A stretch of 12,840 nucleotides of DNA from Bacteroidetes bacterium QH_1_64_81 (GCA_003022655.1 PXSX01000174.1:1-12840); one strand, 5' to 3'. Numbered from the stretch's first letter, positions 1 to 7,365 are shown. Notes: generated by a model not told the origin, from the sequence alone. Translations and numbers: made by a program.

Positions 1-127
1 CGCGGAGGAGACGGTGCAGACCAGCGTAGAGGAGCCCTCCAAGCACAGCAGCCCCTCCGAGAATGAGCAGCACTTCAAGTCCAGCGCGGCCCGTCGAGAG
101 CAGCGAATCAGCGGTGAGGTCCTGCAT
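1..127 (-). CDS. N-terminal fragment of a putative membrane protein, runs off the left edge
   Basis: Reading the minus strand from an ATG at 127-125 gives 42 codons open to the window edge. The product starts MQDLTADSLLSTGR and then has one clear hydrophobic segment of about 20 residues (from GLEVLL to YAGL), followed by the basic end HRLLR. This is a typical first transmembrane helix with an N-out start and a positive inner flank. The start lies 42 bp downstream of the smc stop on the same strand, so the two may be co-transcribed. There is no obvious Shine-Dalgarno site. A short N-terminus with one helix and a basic flank would suit a small MscS-type channel, but too little is visible to name a family. 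The rest of the gene is outside the window. Confidence 0.55.
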   Translation of the reverse strand, partial: MQDLTADSLLSTGRAGLEVLLILGGAAVLGGLLYAGLHRLLR

Positions 128-169
128 ACCGGAATGAATGGTGGGTGCAAGTACGCGTGACGGACCCTC

Positions 170-3100
170 CTACTCGGTCAGCTCCGCGGCCTCGTCGAAC
201 TTGACCCCTACGAGCGTCGAGACGCCCTGCTCCTCCATCGTGACCCCGTACATGCGGTCCGAGAGGTCCATCGTGCGCTGGTTGTGGGTGACGAGGATGA
301 ACTGCGTGTCGGCCTCGAAGCGGCGGACGAGGTTCATGAACCGCTCCACGTTGGCGTCGTCGAGGGGGGCGTCCACCTCGTCGAGCACGCAGAAGGGACT
401 GGGCTTGACCAGGTAGATGGCGAAGAGGAGCGCCGTGGCCGTGAGGGCCTTCTCGCCGCTGGAGAGCTGATCGAGGGTCACGGGCCGCTTGCCGCGCGGC
501 TTGGCGATGATTTCGATGGCCGAGTCGATGGGGTCGTCCGGCTCCTCGAGCTGAAGCTCCGCCGAGGCCCCTTCGCCGAAGAGTTCGGTGAAGATGTCGC
601 CGAAGCTCCCCTTGATCTCGTCGAAGGTTTCCATGAACTGCCGGGAGGCCTTCGCGTTGATCTCCTGGATGGTGTCGAGGAGCGTGTCCTCGGCCTCCTC
701 CAGGTCGGCCTTCTGCTCCCGAAGGAAATCGAGCCGCTCTTTCTGCTCCTCGTACTCGTCGAGCGCGAGGGGATTGACGTCGCCGAGCGCGTTGATGGTG
801 CCCCGCAGGCTCTTCACCTCGGACTGCACCTCGGACTCGTCGAAATCGTCGGGCACGGAGACGGGATTCTCTGCAAGGTCCCGGTCGAAGTCCGCCGCCA
901 TGCTGTCGAGGAGGTCCCCGATGCGGGTCTCCACCTCTGCAAGCGCGACGGACGCCTCGCTTTTCTGTTCGAGGGCCTCCTCCCGGTCTCGCCGGATCGT
1001 GCGGAGGCGCGCCTCCTCGTCGTCGATCTCGGACTTCGTGTCCTGCAGGGCCGCCTCCGCCTCCTCCACGGTCCGGTCGAGCGTCTCGCGCTCGTCGCGG
1101 AGCGTCTCGATCTGCTCGTCGAGCTCGGTCTGCATGTCGAGGGCCTCCTCAATGTCCGATTCGAGCTCCTCGATCTTGGCCGTCCGCTCCCCGGTCCGGC
1201 GATCGATTTCGTCGATCTGCTTTCGGGCGCGGTCGAGGTCCTGCTCCAGATTGTCGACGCGGTTGCGGGCCTCCACGGCCGCCACCTGCGCGTCGCTGAA
1301 GGTGTCGACGGCGTCCCGCTCGCGCTCCTCGGCCGCCGCGAGGGCCTCCTCCGCCTCGGCGCGCTGCTCGCGGAGGTCCGCCATCGTCGCCTTGGCCGCC
1401 TGGGCCGCCTCCCGGAGCGCATTGGCGCGCTCCTCGTAATCGGCGAGCTCATCCTCGATCTCGTCGAGGCGCTCCCGGAGCTCCGTGCGTCGCTCGTCGA
1501 GCGATTCGCGATCGTAGCGGAGCCGTTCCAGTTGCTGCTCGGCGTCGGAGAAGGCCGACTCCGCCTCGTCCACCGCCGTCTCGTAGGACGCGAGGTCGAT
1601 CTTTTCGAGTGCCCTCCGGGCCTCTGCCACGGCATCCTCCTGCTCCTCGCAGGCCGCCTCCAGCTCGGCCCGCTGCTCGCGCGCCCGCTTCAGCTGCTCG
1701 CGGCGGCCGAAGCGGCCAGCGGCGGGGGACACGTCGCTCTGCCGGCTCCCGCCCCGAAGTACCCCTCGGGCATCGACCCACTCGCCGGTGCGGGCGAAGA
1801 CGCGAATTGATCCAGTTCGCTTCCGGGTCGACTCTGCAAGTTCTTCGGCCTCGTTGAGCGTGTCAACGAGGTAGCAGTCGTGCAGCAGCAGGTCGGCCAG
1901 CGGATCGTAGTCGGTGTCCACCGTGCGCACCGTGCTTCGGAGGGGAACGGAGCCGTCGGGCGCCGGGAGGCGCTGCACGTCGTCGGGGAGGCGGTCGAGG
2001 ACAATGAAGGAGGTTTGGCCCTTTTCCGCGTCGCGCAGGCGGGCGATGGCGGCCTGCGCCTCTCGGTCGGTCGGCACCACGATGCACGACGCGAGGTCGC
2101 CCAGAGCCGCGTCGAGCGCCATGCGCACGTCGTCGTCACAGCTCAGCACGTCGGCCACAGTGCGGAGGTCGCCGAGGGGACCCTCCTCGGCCAAAAACTG
2201 CACGGCGTCCGAGAACTCGTCGTAGCTCGCCACGAGCCCCTCCAGAAGATCCACCTCGGCCTCGGCTGCGTCGCGCCGGCGTTCCAGCTCTCGCAGCTCC
2301 TGTAGCGCGGCATTCAACGCCTCCTTCCGTTCGGCCCGTTCGGCCTCGGCCTCGTCGAGCGCCGACCGGGCCTCGTCGAGCGTCTCTGCGGCGGCCTCCC
2401 GTTCGGCCTCGGCCTCATCGATGCGGTCGTCGAGCGTCCGGGCCGTCTCCGCCAGGTCGTCGAGCTGATTTTGGGCGCGGGCCTTCTCCTCCTCCAGAAG
2501 CTCCTGCCGGTTTGTGAGGCGGTCGAGCCTGCGGACGCGCTCGGCGTGGTCGTCCTCGGCCGCCTCGGCGTCCTCGCGGAGCCGGCGGACCTTCTCGCGC
2601 AGCTCGTTCGCGTCACCCTTCGCGTCGTTGCGCTCCTCGCGGGCGTCTTCAAGCGCAGCCTCTGCCTCGTCGAGCGCGGGGCGCGCCTGCTCCAGGGCCC
2701 CCTCCAGGCGCTGCCCCTCGTCGGTTAAGGCCGTTCGCCGCTCGCGGGCCTCCCGTTGGGCGTCCTCCGCCTCCTCGCGGTCAGTGCGGGCGCGGGTCAG
2801 GCGCTCGCGCTGCAGCCGCTGCTCTGCCTCCAACTCCCGCACCCGGGCCCGATGCTCCTGCAGGGCCTCGCGGCGCTCCTGGAGGGTGGCCTCTTGCGCC
2901 TCGAACGTCTCGCGCAGCTCTTCGAGCCGACGCTCCGCCGCCCGCTCGTCCTCGGCCAGCGATGCGGCCCGCTCGCCGTGCTCCTTCTCCTGAGCCTGCA
3001 GCTCGTTCTTCCGCTCCCCGAGCCGGTTGTGCTCCACCTGCGCGAGCAGCAGCTCCAAGCGGCGCAGTTGCTCCTCCGCCTCTCGATACCGCTGGGCCTT

Positions 3101-3730
3101 CTCGGCCTGCCGCTCCAGGCGCTCCACCTGCGTGCTCACCTCGTCGGTCAGGTCGCGGATGCGCTCCAGGTCGGACTGCGTATTGTCGAGCTTGCGGAGG
3201 GCTTGACGCCGGCGCATCTTGTAGCGCGTAATGCCGGCCGCCTCCTCGAACATGCGGCGGCGGTCCTCGGTGGAGCCGGACACGAGCTCGTCGACCATCT
3301 TCAACTCAATCACCGAGTAGGCGTCGGCCGCCATCCCCGTGTCCATGAACAGGTCGGTGATGTCCTTGAGGCGGCACGTGGTCCCGTTCATGAGATACTC
3401 GGAGGTGCCGTCCCGGAACAGCCGCCGCCCGATGCGCACCTCGGAGTATTCCGTGGGCAGCATCCCGTCGGTGTTTTCGATGGTGAGCTCCACCTCGGCC
3501 ATCCCGAGCGGGCGCCGGTCGGCCGTGCCGTTGAAGATGAGGTTCTCCATCTTCTCGGACCGGAGCACCGTGGGCCGCTGCTCGCCGATGACCCACCGAA
3601 TGGCATCGACGATGTTCGACTTGCCGCATCCGTTGGGGCCGACGATGGTCGTCACGCCGGGATCGAAGGTGAGCGTGGTGGAATCGGCAAAGCTCTTGAA
3701 GCCCTGCAGTTCGAGTTTGCTGAGGTACAT
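170..3730 (-). CDS. smc: Chromosome segregation protein SMC
   Basis: SMC is an ATPase that dimerises, works with ScpA and ScpB, and organises and separates replicated chromosomes. The product has 1186 residues, the usual length. Residues 1-165 form the N-terminal head: it opens MYLSKLELQGFKSF and has the Walker A motif GPNGCGKSN at 31-39. A charged coiled coil rich in Glu, Arg and Ala follows to about 495. The hinge spans about 500-665 and contains the glycine motif RGVLRGGSR. A second coiled coil runs to about 1000. The C-terminal head carries the ABC signature LSSGEK at 1089-1094, Walker B FCVLDEVDAP at 1113-1122 and the His switch region ILVTHN. I chose the ATG at 3728-3730 because the conserved MYLSKLELQGFKSF begins there; an upstream in-frame TTG at 3814 would add 28 unconserved residues inside repeat DNA. 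The frame is intact and the composition very acidic, as in halophiles. A possible membrane-protein gene follows 42 bp downstream. Confidence 0.97.
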   Translation of the reverse strand: MYLSKLELQGFKSFADSTTLTFDPGVTTIVGPNGCGKSNIVDAIRWVIGEQRPTVLRSEKMENLIFNGTADRRPLGMAEVELTIENTDGMLPTEYSEVRIGRRLFRDGTSEYLMNGTTCRLKDITDLFMDTGMAADAYSVIELKMVDELVSGSTEDRRRMFEEAAGITRYKMRRRQALRKLDNTQSDLERIRDLTDEVSTQVERLERQAEKAQRYREAEEQLRRLELLLAQVEHNRLGERKNELQAQEKEHGERAASLAEDERAAERRLEELRETFEAQEATLQERREALQEHRARVRELEAEQRLQRERLTRARTDREEAEDAQREARERRTALTDEGQRLEGALEQARPALDEAEAALEDAREERNDAKGDANELREKVRRLREDAEAAEDDHAERVRRLDRLTNRQELLEEEKARAQNQLDDLAETARTLDDRIDEAEAEREAAAETLDEARSALDEAEAERAERKEALNAALQELRELERRRDAAEAEVDLLEGLVASYDEFSDAVQFLAEEGPLGDLRTVADVLSCDDDVRMALDAALGDLASCIVVPTDREAQAAIARLRDAEKGQTSFIVLDRLPDDVQRLPAPDGSVPLRSTVRTVDTDYDPLADLLLHDCYLVDTLNEAEELAESTRKRTGSIRVFARTGEWVDARGVLRGGSRQSDVSPAAGRFGRREQLKRAREQRAELEAACEEQEDAVAEARRALEKIDLASYETAVDEAESAFSDAEQQLERLRYDRESLDERRTELRERLDEIEDELADYEERANALREAAQAAKATMADLREQRAEAEEALAAAEERERDAVDTFSDAQVAAVEARNRVDNLEQDLDRARKQIDEIDRRTGERTAKIEELESDIEEALDMQTELDEQIETLRDERETLDRTVEEAEAALQDTKSEIDDEEARLRTIRRDREEALEQKSEASVALAEVETRIGDLLDSMAADFDRDLAENPVSVPDDFDESEVQSEVKSLRGTINALGDVNPLALDEYEEQKERLDFLREQKADLEEAEDTLLDTIQEINAKASRQFMETFDEIKGSFGDIFTELFGEGASAELQLEEPDDPIDSAIEIIAKPRGKRPVTLDQLSSGEKALTATALLFAIYLVKPSPFCVLDEVDAPLDDANVERFMNLVRRFEADTQFILVTHNQRTMDLSDRMYGVTMEEQGVSTLVGVKFDEAAELTE

Positions 3731-3786
3731 AGAGGACGCATCGTCAAGAGCAGAAGTACGACGCCGCCGGGTGGACAGGTCGAGCG

Positions 3787-3814
3787 AAAAATATACGCGA
3801 TACGAACGACGCAA
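3787..3814 (-). promoter_or_regulatory. Possible smc promoter (weak)
   Basis: Read on the minus strand, an AT-rich patch TATATTTTT (3795-3787) lies 16-17 bp after a TTG (3814-3812) and about 57 bp before the smc start. This loosely resembles the Bacteroidota vegetative pattern of an upstream TTG and a downstream TAnnTTTG box, and it stands out in GC-rich DNA. It overlaps a degenerate heptamer repeat, so the match may be a by-product of that repeat. No transcription start is known. Confidence 0.25.
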
Positions 3815-3820
3815 TACGCC
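3793..3820. repeat. Degenerate heptamer tandem repeat upstream of smc
   Basis: Four consecutive 7-bp units keep exact phase: ATACGCG at 3793, ATACGAA at 3800, a diverged CGACGCA at 3807 and ATACGCC at 3814. Similar phase-locked short repeats occur at 7365-7393, 7463-7490 and 12416-12450. The block lies between the smc start and a gene-poor stretch. Confidence 0.55.
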
Positions 3821-4060
3821 CCTCCCTGACAGGGCGCGTCCCCCGGCCTGAATCCAGCCCCGGGAGCGGTTGCAGGGGGAGACTGGTTCAACTAAAGAGG
3901 TGAACTGCCGTTTTGCAAACGCGACGGACCGGCCGCAAATCCCGGCCCACGCCCTTCTCGGACGGAACGGACGTCCAAACGCGTCGAGCTTCTGTTATTG
4001 ATTCGACTAAAACCCGTCGCTGCGCCGCATCGATCCGAGCGCCTCGACAAAGAGCCGTGC
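3821..4060. other. Gene-free spacer
   Basis: No supported gene on either strand. Short open frames here (about 60 codons) give arginine-rich translations without recognisable motifs. A 17-bp segment at 3985-4001 containing GTTATTGA recurs with two mismatches at 6280-6296 on the same strand. No convincing terminator hairpin was seen. Confidence 0.5.
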
Positions 4061-4465
4061 TCAAGAATGCGCCTCTTCCCAAGTCAAATCCAGCTTCAGC
4101 GTAGTCTCCCCATCCTCAAGATGAACGACCGTCGGCAGGGTGCGACCGCGGCGTTTATCGGCAAGTCGCTCGGGATCAAGAATCACCTGACCGACGACCT
4201 CTTCCCCGGTCAGGTCCACGTCCAGGAGCCTTACGATGTGCCGCCCCGACGCCTCGGCGGAACACCCGCCGCCCAGTGCCACCGGGAGGTCCCGTGGGCC
4301 TACATCGCCGGCCACCTCACTGGCACGGAGAAGCTCCCCGTCCGGGTCGTAGACCTCGTAGTAGAGATCCGGCCCCGAGACAGACCCCTTCTCGGTCCAA
4401 CATGCGGAGTCAGAGACAAGATTCTGGAATTTGCCAGTTGACTTCGAGCACAGGGGCAGATAGGT
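4061..4465 (-). pseudogene. 5'-truncated C2-like domain protein
   Basis: The frame is open on the minus strand from just after a TGA at 4468-4466 down to the stop at 4063-4061, 134 codons. The translation contains SGPDLYYEVYDPDGELL, then DLPVAL, HIVRLLDVDLTGEEVVGQV and a final LKLDLTWEEAHS. The order GPDxYxEVYDxDG, DLPV, IxLxDxD and a following Val-Gly-x-Val strand resembles the C2-like beta-sandwich lipoproteins of Bacteroidota, whose role is unknown. The conserved part begins almost at the 5' end, so a signal peptide and first strand are missing. The only usual start codon in frame is a GTG at 4315-4313, which would cut through the domain. The 5' end abuts that of the divergent DUF3078 gene with no promoter space. 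I read this as a truncated remnant; a non-standard start cannot be excluded. Confidence 0.6.
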
Positions 4466-4492
4466 TCAGGTCTCCTCTGTACAGCAGTTCTT

Positions 4493-5395
4493 TTGATCGC
4501 TGCCTCCGGCCTCCTCGATTCGGGCCTTGCCCGTGCCCAGTCGGAGCCGTCGGAAGAGAAAGCGGACTCGACGCACGGCTTTCAGTACGAGCTGTCGGGC
4601 CGGTTCTCCGGCACGCAGGCCGCCTACAGGGCGTGGCAGGAAGGGGGACTCAGCACCCTTTCGTTTACCTCGACCGTGGACGGTGCGGCTGAGCGCGAGA
4701 AAGATCGGTGGTGGCAGCGCCACGAGCTTCGCCTGTCCTTCGGCCTGATTACCAGTGAGGCCGACGAGGCGGACGAGCCGATCCGGAAGACCGAAGATCA
4801 GATCCAGGCAAAGTCGAGATCTCGCTACACCGGCACCGGGTTCTTCCGCCACTTCAAACCGACCCTTTCCGCTCGCTTCCGCACCCAGTTCGCCAACGGC
4901 TTCGACTACTCGGAGAACCCCTATCCGACGAGCCATCCTTTCGCCGACAGAGAGGCGCCAGTCATAACCTCCGCCTTCTTCGCCCCCGCCGTTTTCGTCG
5001 AGACGATGGGCCTCACCTACGCCCCGAAGGACTGGTACTCGCTCAGCCTGGGCGCCGCCTCGAAGCAGACCGTGATCCGCAGACGAAATCTCCGCGTGCT
5101 CTACGGCGTGGCCCCCAACAAGAGCGCCCGGGTGGAGGTCGGCGCCGAGCTGGGTGCCACCGTCGACCGCCAGATTGCCAAAAACGTGCATTACGAGTCG
5201 TCCGCCACGGTTTTCCTTTCGGTGGGTCAGATCGAAGAGCCGCCGGATGCGCGCTGGGAGAACTACATCACGATGAATGTCAATAGCTGGCTCACGACGA
5301 ACCTGGAGTTCACTGCCCTCTTCGACCAGAACATCAGCGATGCCATTCAACTGAAGGAGGTACTCTCCGTGGGCGTCAACGTCGACTTCATCTGA
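4493..5395 (+). CDS. DUF3078 family protein, probable outer-membrane beta-barrel; start damaged
   Basis: The 300-residue product has the landmarks of the Bacteroidota DUF3078 family: WQEGGLSTLSFTS near the N-terminus, RHELRLSFGLI, a (I)RKTEDQI segment, ARFRTQFANG, a YAPKDWYSLSLGAASKQT strand pair, YGVAPNKSARVEVGAELG, and the C-terminal LKEVLSVGVNVDF. Alternating polar and hydrophobic residues suit a beta-barrel in the outer membrane; the family has no established function. The first usual start codon is a TTG at 4493, which leaves only part of a signal peptide (LIAASGLLDSGLARA, with cleavage likely before QS). The frame stays open back to 4442 and the upstream codons add LLCTAVL, completing a good signal-peptide core, but no ATG, GTG or TTG lies there. 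The native start therefore seems lost, or a frameshift separates it from the ATG at 4402 in another frame. The mature part is intact. Confidence 0.8.
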   Translation: MIAASGLLDSGLARAQSEPSEEKADSTHGFQYELSGRFSGTQAAYRAWQEGGLSTLSFTSTVDGAAEREKDRWWQRHELRLSFGLITSEADEADEPIRKTEDQIQAKSRSRYTGTGFFRHFKPTLSARFRTQFANGFDYSENPYPTSHPFADREAPVITSAFFAPAVFVETMGLTYAPKDWYSLSLGAASKQTVIRRRNLRVLYGVAPNKSARVEVGAELGATVDRQIAKNVHYESSATVFLSVGQIEEPPDARWENYITMNVNSWLTTNLEFTALFDQNISDAIQLKEVLSVGVNVDFI

Positions 5396-5535
5396 CCCGA
5401 GGGCGGGGACGTGCTTCCATCTGCCGGAATTCCACCCGGGACAGGATGGTGACGACGAGGATCGTGAGGCTAATCAGGAGATTGGTGGCCGTGATCCACC
5501 CGTCACTGATCCGGTCGCGCTTATCGCCCGGTTTT
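5388..5535 (-). pseudogene. Fragment encoding one transmembrane segment
   Basis: The frame of the second OmpA half continues past the recognisable domain into RISDGWITATNLLISLTIL, then VVTILSRVEFRQMEA and a stop at 5390-5388, which overlaps the end of the DUF3078 gene by 8 bp. The stretch from about WITAT to TILS is a strong membrane helix followed by a charged tail. It does not belong to an OmpA-like domain, so it is probably a piece of a different small membrane protein joined to the debris. No family recognised. Confidence 0.35.
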
Positions 5536-5603
5536 CTCACGAGAGGCGTAGCGAGGCACAAGAGGCGGCCCAGGAGATCCCGGAGCCGGCGGCAGCCAGC
5601 TCC

Positions 5604-5832
5604 TTCAGCCCGGGCCTCCGACAGTTGCTGGTTGACGGCGTCGGCGCCCACCGCATCGGTGTGGCCGGCAATCTCGATGCGGAGGTCGGGATAGCGCCGC
5701 AGCACGCCCCTCTACGGCGTCGAGCGTGCGGGTGGCGCGGGGCTGGAGGGTGCTCTTCCCACACGCAAAGTTGACCTCGAAGGCGCGAAAGACGCCCGTG
5801 TCGAGCAACCGGCGCTCCACGTTCAGAGACAA
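5604..5832 (-). pseudogene. Frameshifted OmpA-like peptidoglycan-binding domain
   Basis: Two adjacent minus-strand frames together encode most of an OmpA/MotB C-terminal domain, which anchors outer-membrane proteins to peptidoglycan. The first frame (5832 to about 5712) reads LLDTGVFRAFEVNFACGKSTL, then QPRATRTLDAVEG. The second (5705 to 5604) reads VLRRYPDLRIEIAGHTDAVG, then ADAVNQQLSEARAE. The GHTDxxG and NxxLSxxRA motifs are diagnostic. A one-base slip (net +1, or -2) in the G-rich stretch at about 5706-5713 separates the halves. The normal continuation of the domain after SEARAE is absent, and nothing upstream supplies the rest of a protein. This is a remnant; the G-run slip alone might be a sequencing error, but the missing ends are not explained by it. 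Confidence 0.75.
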
Positions 5833-5911
5833 TGTGGGACGCTCCCCGAACGAGGGCCTCGGCCCCGGCCACGAGAAGGAGGATTCCTGTACTGAGGAGA
5901 AGGAGGGGCAT
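5833..5911 (-). pseudogene. N-terminal scrap resembling a Na+/Ca2+ exchanger (CaCA) protein
   Basis: From an ATG at 5911-5909 (a GTG lies just upstream at 5914-5912) the minus strand encodes MPLLLLSTGILLLVAGAEAL, then VRGAS. CaCA-family antiporters typically begin with such a first helix ending in GAExLVRGAS, just before their first alpha-repeat. After VRGAS the similarity stops and the frame runs antisense-like into DNA that encodes the OmpA domain in another frame. The piece is about 26 codons, so the assignment rests on a short match and could also be a chance signal-peptide-like sequence. Confidence 0.4.
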
Positions 5912-6417
5912 CACACGGAGACGCTACGAGAAGTCGCACTAACGGCCGCACGAACGGCGCCTGCGTTGACTGCCGAGGAGCAGGCAGAAATATTCACGCG
6001 GTGTGCGTCCGTTTCAGCGACATCGAGAGTTTTACTGATGCGAAGGTATCAGAGGCTGTTTGGCGGACTGTCGACGGCCACCCCGGAGACTACTCGTGCT
6101 GCGGGCAGCATGACCGTTGGCCCTCGCTCCGCTCCCAGCGCAGCCCGGAGACTACTCGGTCGCTCCGCTCCCAGCGCAGAACGGCTTCCGCACTTCCCCG
6201 GTAGCTCACCACGGACATGACCTCGCTTTGCTCGTGTCGGCTTCACATCCATCCACCGAACAGCTTCTCAAACCCAACCCGGGCTTCCGTTATTGACAAC
6301 GTCCGGGACAGTCCCTTGGTTGGAGGATGCTACCCTCCATCGAAGGCCTTCTGTTTTTGGGCCGGGACCATGCCGGGTCGAACGGAGGTCCTCTCTTTCG
6401 TCACCTTCCTTCCTCCC
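5912..6417. other. Gene-poor stretch upstream of the recombinase-like gene
   Basis: No convincing gene on either strand. Open frames on the plus strand (for example 5726-6220) show no family motifs and are interrupted in composition by the repeat at 6082-6179. A TTGACA hexamer at 6293-6298 has no good -10 partner 16-18 bp downstream. The recombinase frame is open back to 6217, but this part of its translation looks like non-coding sequence. Confidence 0.45.
6082..6179. repeat. Interleaved direct repeats (15-mer and 20-mer)
   Basis: A 15-bp element beginning CCCGGAGACTACTCG occurs at 6082-6096 and 6144-6158. A 20-bp element beginning TCGCTCCGCTCCC occurs exactly at 6124-6143 and 6160-6179. 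The order is A, 27 bp, B, A, 1 bp, B, so the last three elements form a 36-bp period. Only two copies of each are present and the gap is not unique spacer DNA, so this is not a CRISPR array. It may be part of a dispersed intergenic repeat family. Confidence 0.75.
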
Positions 6418-7365
6418 ATGCCCGACGACGCGATCCCGAACGGCCCCGAGCTTGAGCTCTCTCTGCGGGACCTGCGGGACCACCTGCAGGCCTTTCAGGA
6501 CGACTATCTCGAAGACAAGAGCGACGAGACGGTGGGTACCTACCGCCGCTCCCTCAACTCGTTCGAGAAGTGGTTCGTCCAGCAGAACAATTTCCGGTTC
6601 ACCGAAGACGACGTGCGCGACTATAAGCGCTACCTGATGGAGGAGCGCGAGCTGAGCCAGGTCTCCGTCTCCACCTACCTCACAGCCCTCCGCCGCTTCT
6701 GCCAGTACCTCACCGACATCGGCACGCTGAGCGAAAACCCGGCCACGGCCGTGAAGGGCAACCGCCGGCCCGAGACGCACTCGCGCTCGGTGCTCACGGA
6801 GTCCGACATCGAGAAGCTGGAGGAGGTCGTGGGGGACGCGACCCCAATCGACAAGCGCGACCGCGCCATCATCTCGCTCATGCTCTACGCGGGCCTGAGC
6901 GAGATCGAGATTGTGCGGGCCGACGTGGAGGATCTGGAGCACACCCTCATGGGCCCGGTGCTCCGCGTGCAGGGCAAGGGACGCGAGGTCAAAGACCAGG
7001 AGGCCCCCCTCGATTCGCCCGTCCTGGAGGCCGTCGAGACGTACCTCGACACCCGCGACGACGTGCACCCCGAGGACCCGATGTTCGTCTCCCACGGCCA
7101 CCGCTCGGACGGGGAGCGGCTCAAGACGCGCTCGGTGCGGAGCCGCATCAACGGCTACCTGAAGGAGGCCGAGATTAAGCGCAAGGGCGTGACGCCGCAC
7201 AGCCTCACCCACACGGCCGCCCTCCTCTGGCTCAACGACGGCATGCCGCTCGAAGAGGTGAAGGAGCGGATGCGCCACGGCACCCTCGACACCACCATGA
7301 TCTACTACAAGAAGCAGGGCCTCCTGAAGCGCGATCCGGAGGAGCTGGAAGACCTGGACGTGTAG
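6418..7365 (+). CDS. XerC/XerD-like tyrosine recombinase homologue lacking both catalytic arginines
   Basis: The 315-residue product has the two-domain plan of Xer-type recombinases. Residues 12-115 are an N-terminal SAM-like DNA-binding domain (TVGTYRRSLNSFEKWF, VSVSTYLTALRRFCQYL, then a NPA turn). Residues 123-300 are the catalytic domain. Lys187 (in QGKGRE), His261 (TPHSLTH), His287 (RMRHGTLDTT) and Tyr296 (TTMIYY) align with catalytic residues. The two arginines do not: the GLRxSEL motif reads GLSEIEI with Ser161, and HxLRH reads HSLTH with Thr264. Strand transfer as known for the family is therefore doubtful; a DNA-binding or structural role is possible. I chose the ATG at 6418, just before the conserved domain; an in-frame ATG at 6370 would add 16 residues. 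Neither has a Shine-Dalgarno site. The gene stands alone and converges on porQ. Confidence 0.85.
   Translation: MPDDAIPNGPELELSLRDLRDHLQAFQDDYLEDKSDETVGTYRRSLNSFEKWFVQQNNFRFTEDDVRDYKRYLMEERELSQVSVSTYLTALRRFCQYLTDIGTLSENPATAVKGNRRPETHSRSVLTESDIEKLEEVVGDATPIDKRDRAIISLMLYAGLSEIEIVRADVEDLEHTLMGPVLRVQGKGREVKDQEAPLDSPVLEAVETYLDTRDDVHPEDPMFVSHGHRSDGERLKTRSVRSRINGYLKEAEIKRKGVTPHSLTHTAALLWLNDGMPLEEVKERMRHGTLDTTMIYYKKQGLLKRDPEELEDLDV

Noticed and set aside
284..1810. Long plus-strand open frame opposite smc (508 codons), and the similar one at 2756-3829
   Set aside because: Both are antisense to a clearly real smc gene; the translations are Leu/Gly/Val/Glu-rich mirror images of coiled-coil codons with no family motifs.
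3888..4104. Short overlapping open frames on both strands (about 63 codons each)
   Set aside because: Arg-rich, no motif, no start context; typical of GC-rich non-coding DNA.
4466..5350. 294-codon minus-strand open frame opposite the DUF3078 gene
   Set aside because: The plus strand carries recognisable DUF3078 motifs through the same DNA; the antisense translation shows none.
6082..6179. Possible CRISPR array
   Set aside because: Only two copies of each repeat, alternating elements, and no unique spacers or cas genes.
5726..6220. 164-codon plus-strand open frame
   Set aside because: It is antisense to the OmpA-like remnant in its first part and runs through the direct repeats in its last part; no recognisable domain.
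6293..6321. Sigma-70 promoter for the recombinase-like gene at TTGACA
   Set aside because: No acceptable -10 hexamer at 16-18 bp spacing; a lone TTGACA is weak evidence in this lineage.
6217..6417. N-terminal extension of the recombinase-like protein to 6217
   Set aside because: The added 67 residues are unlike Xer N-termini and cross repeat-like and spacer DNA; the conserved domain starts just after 6418.
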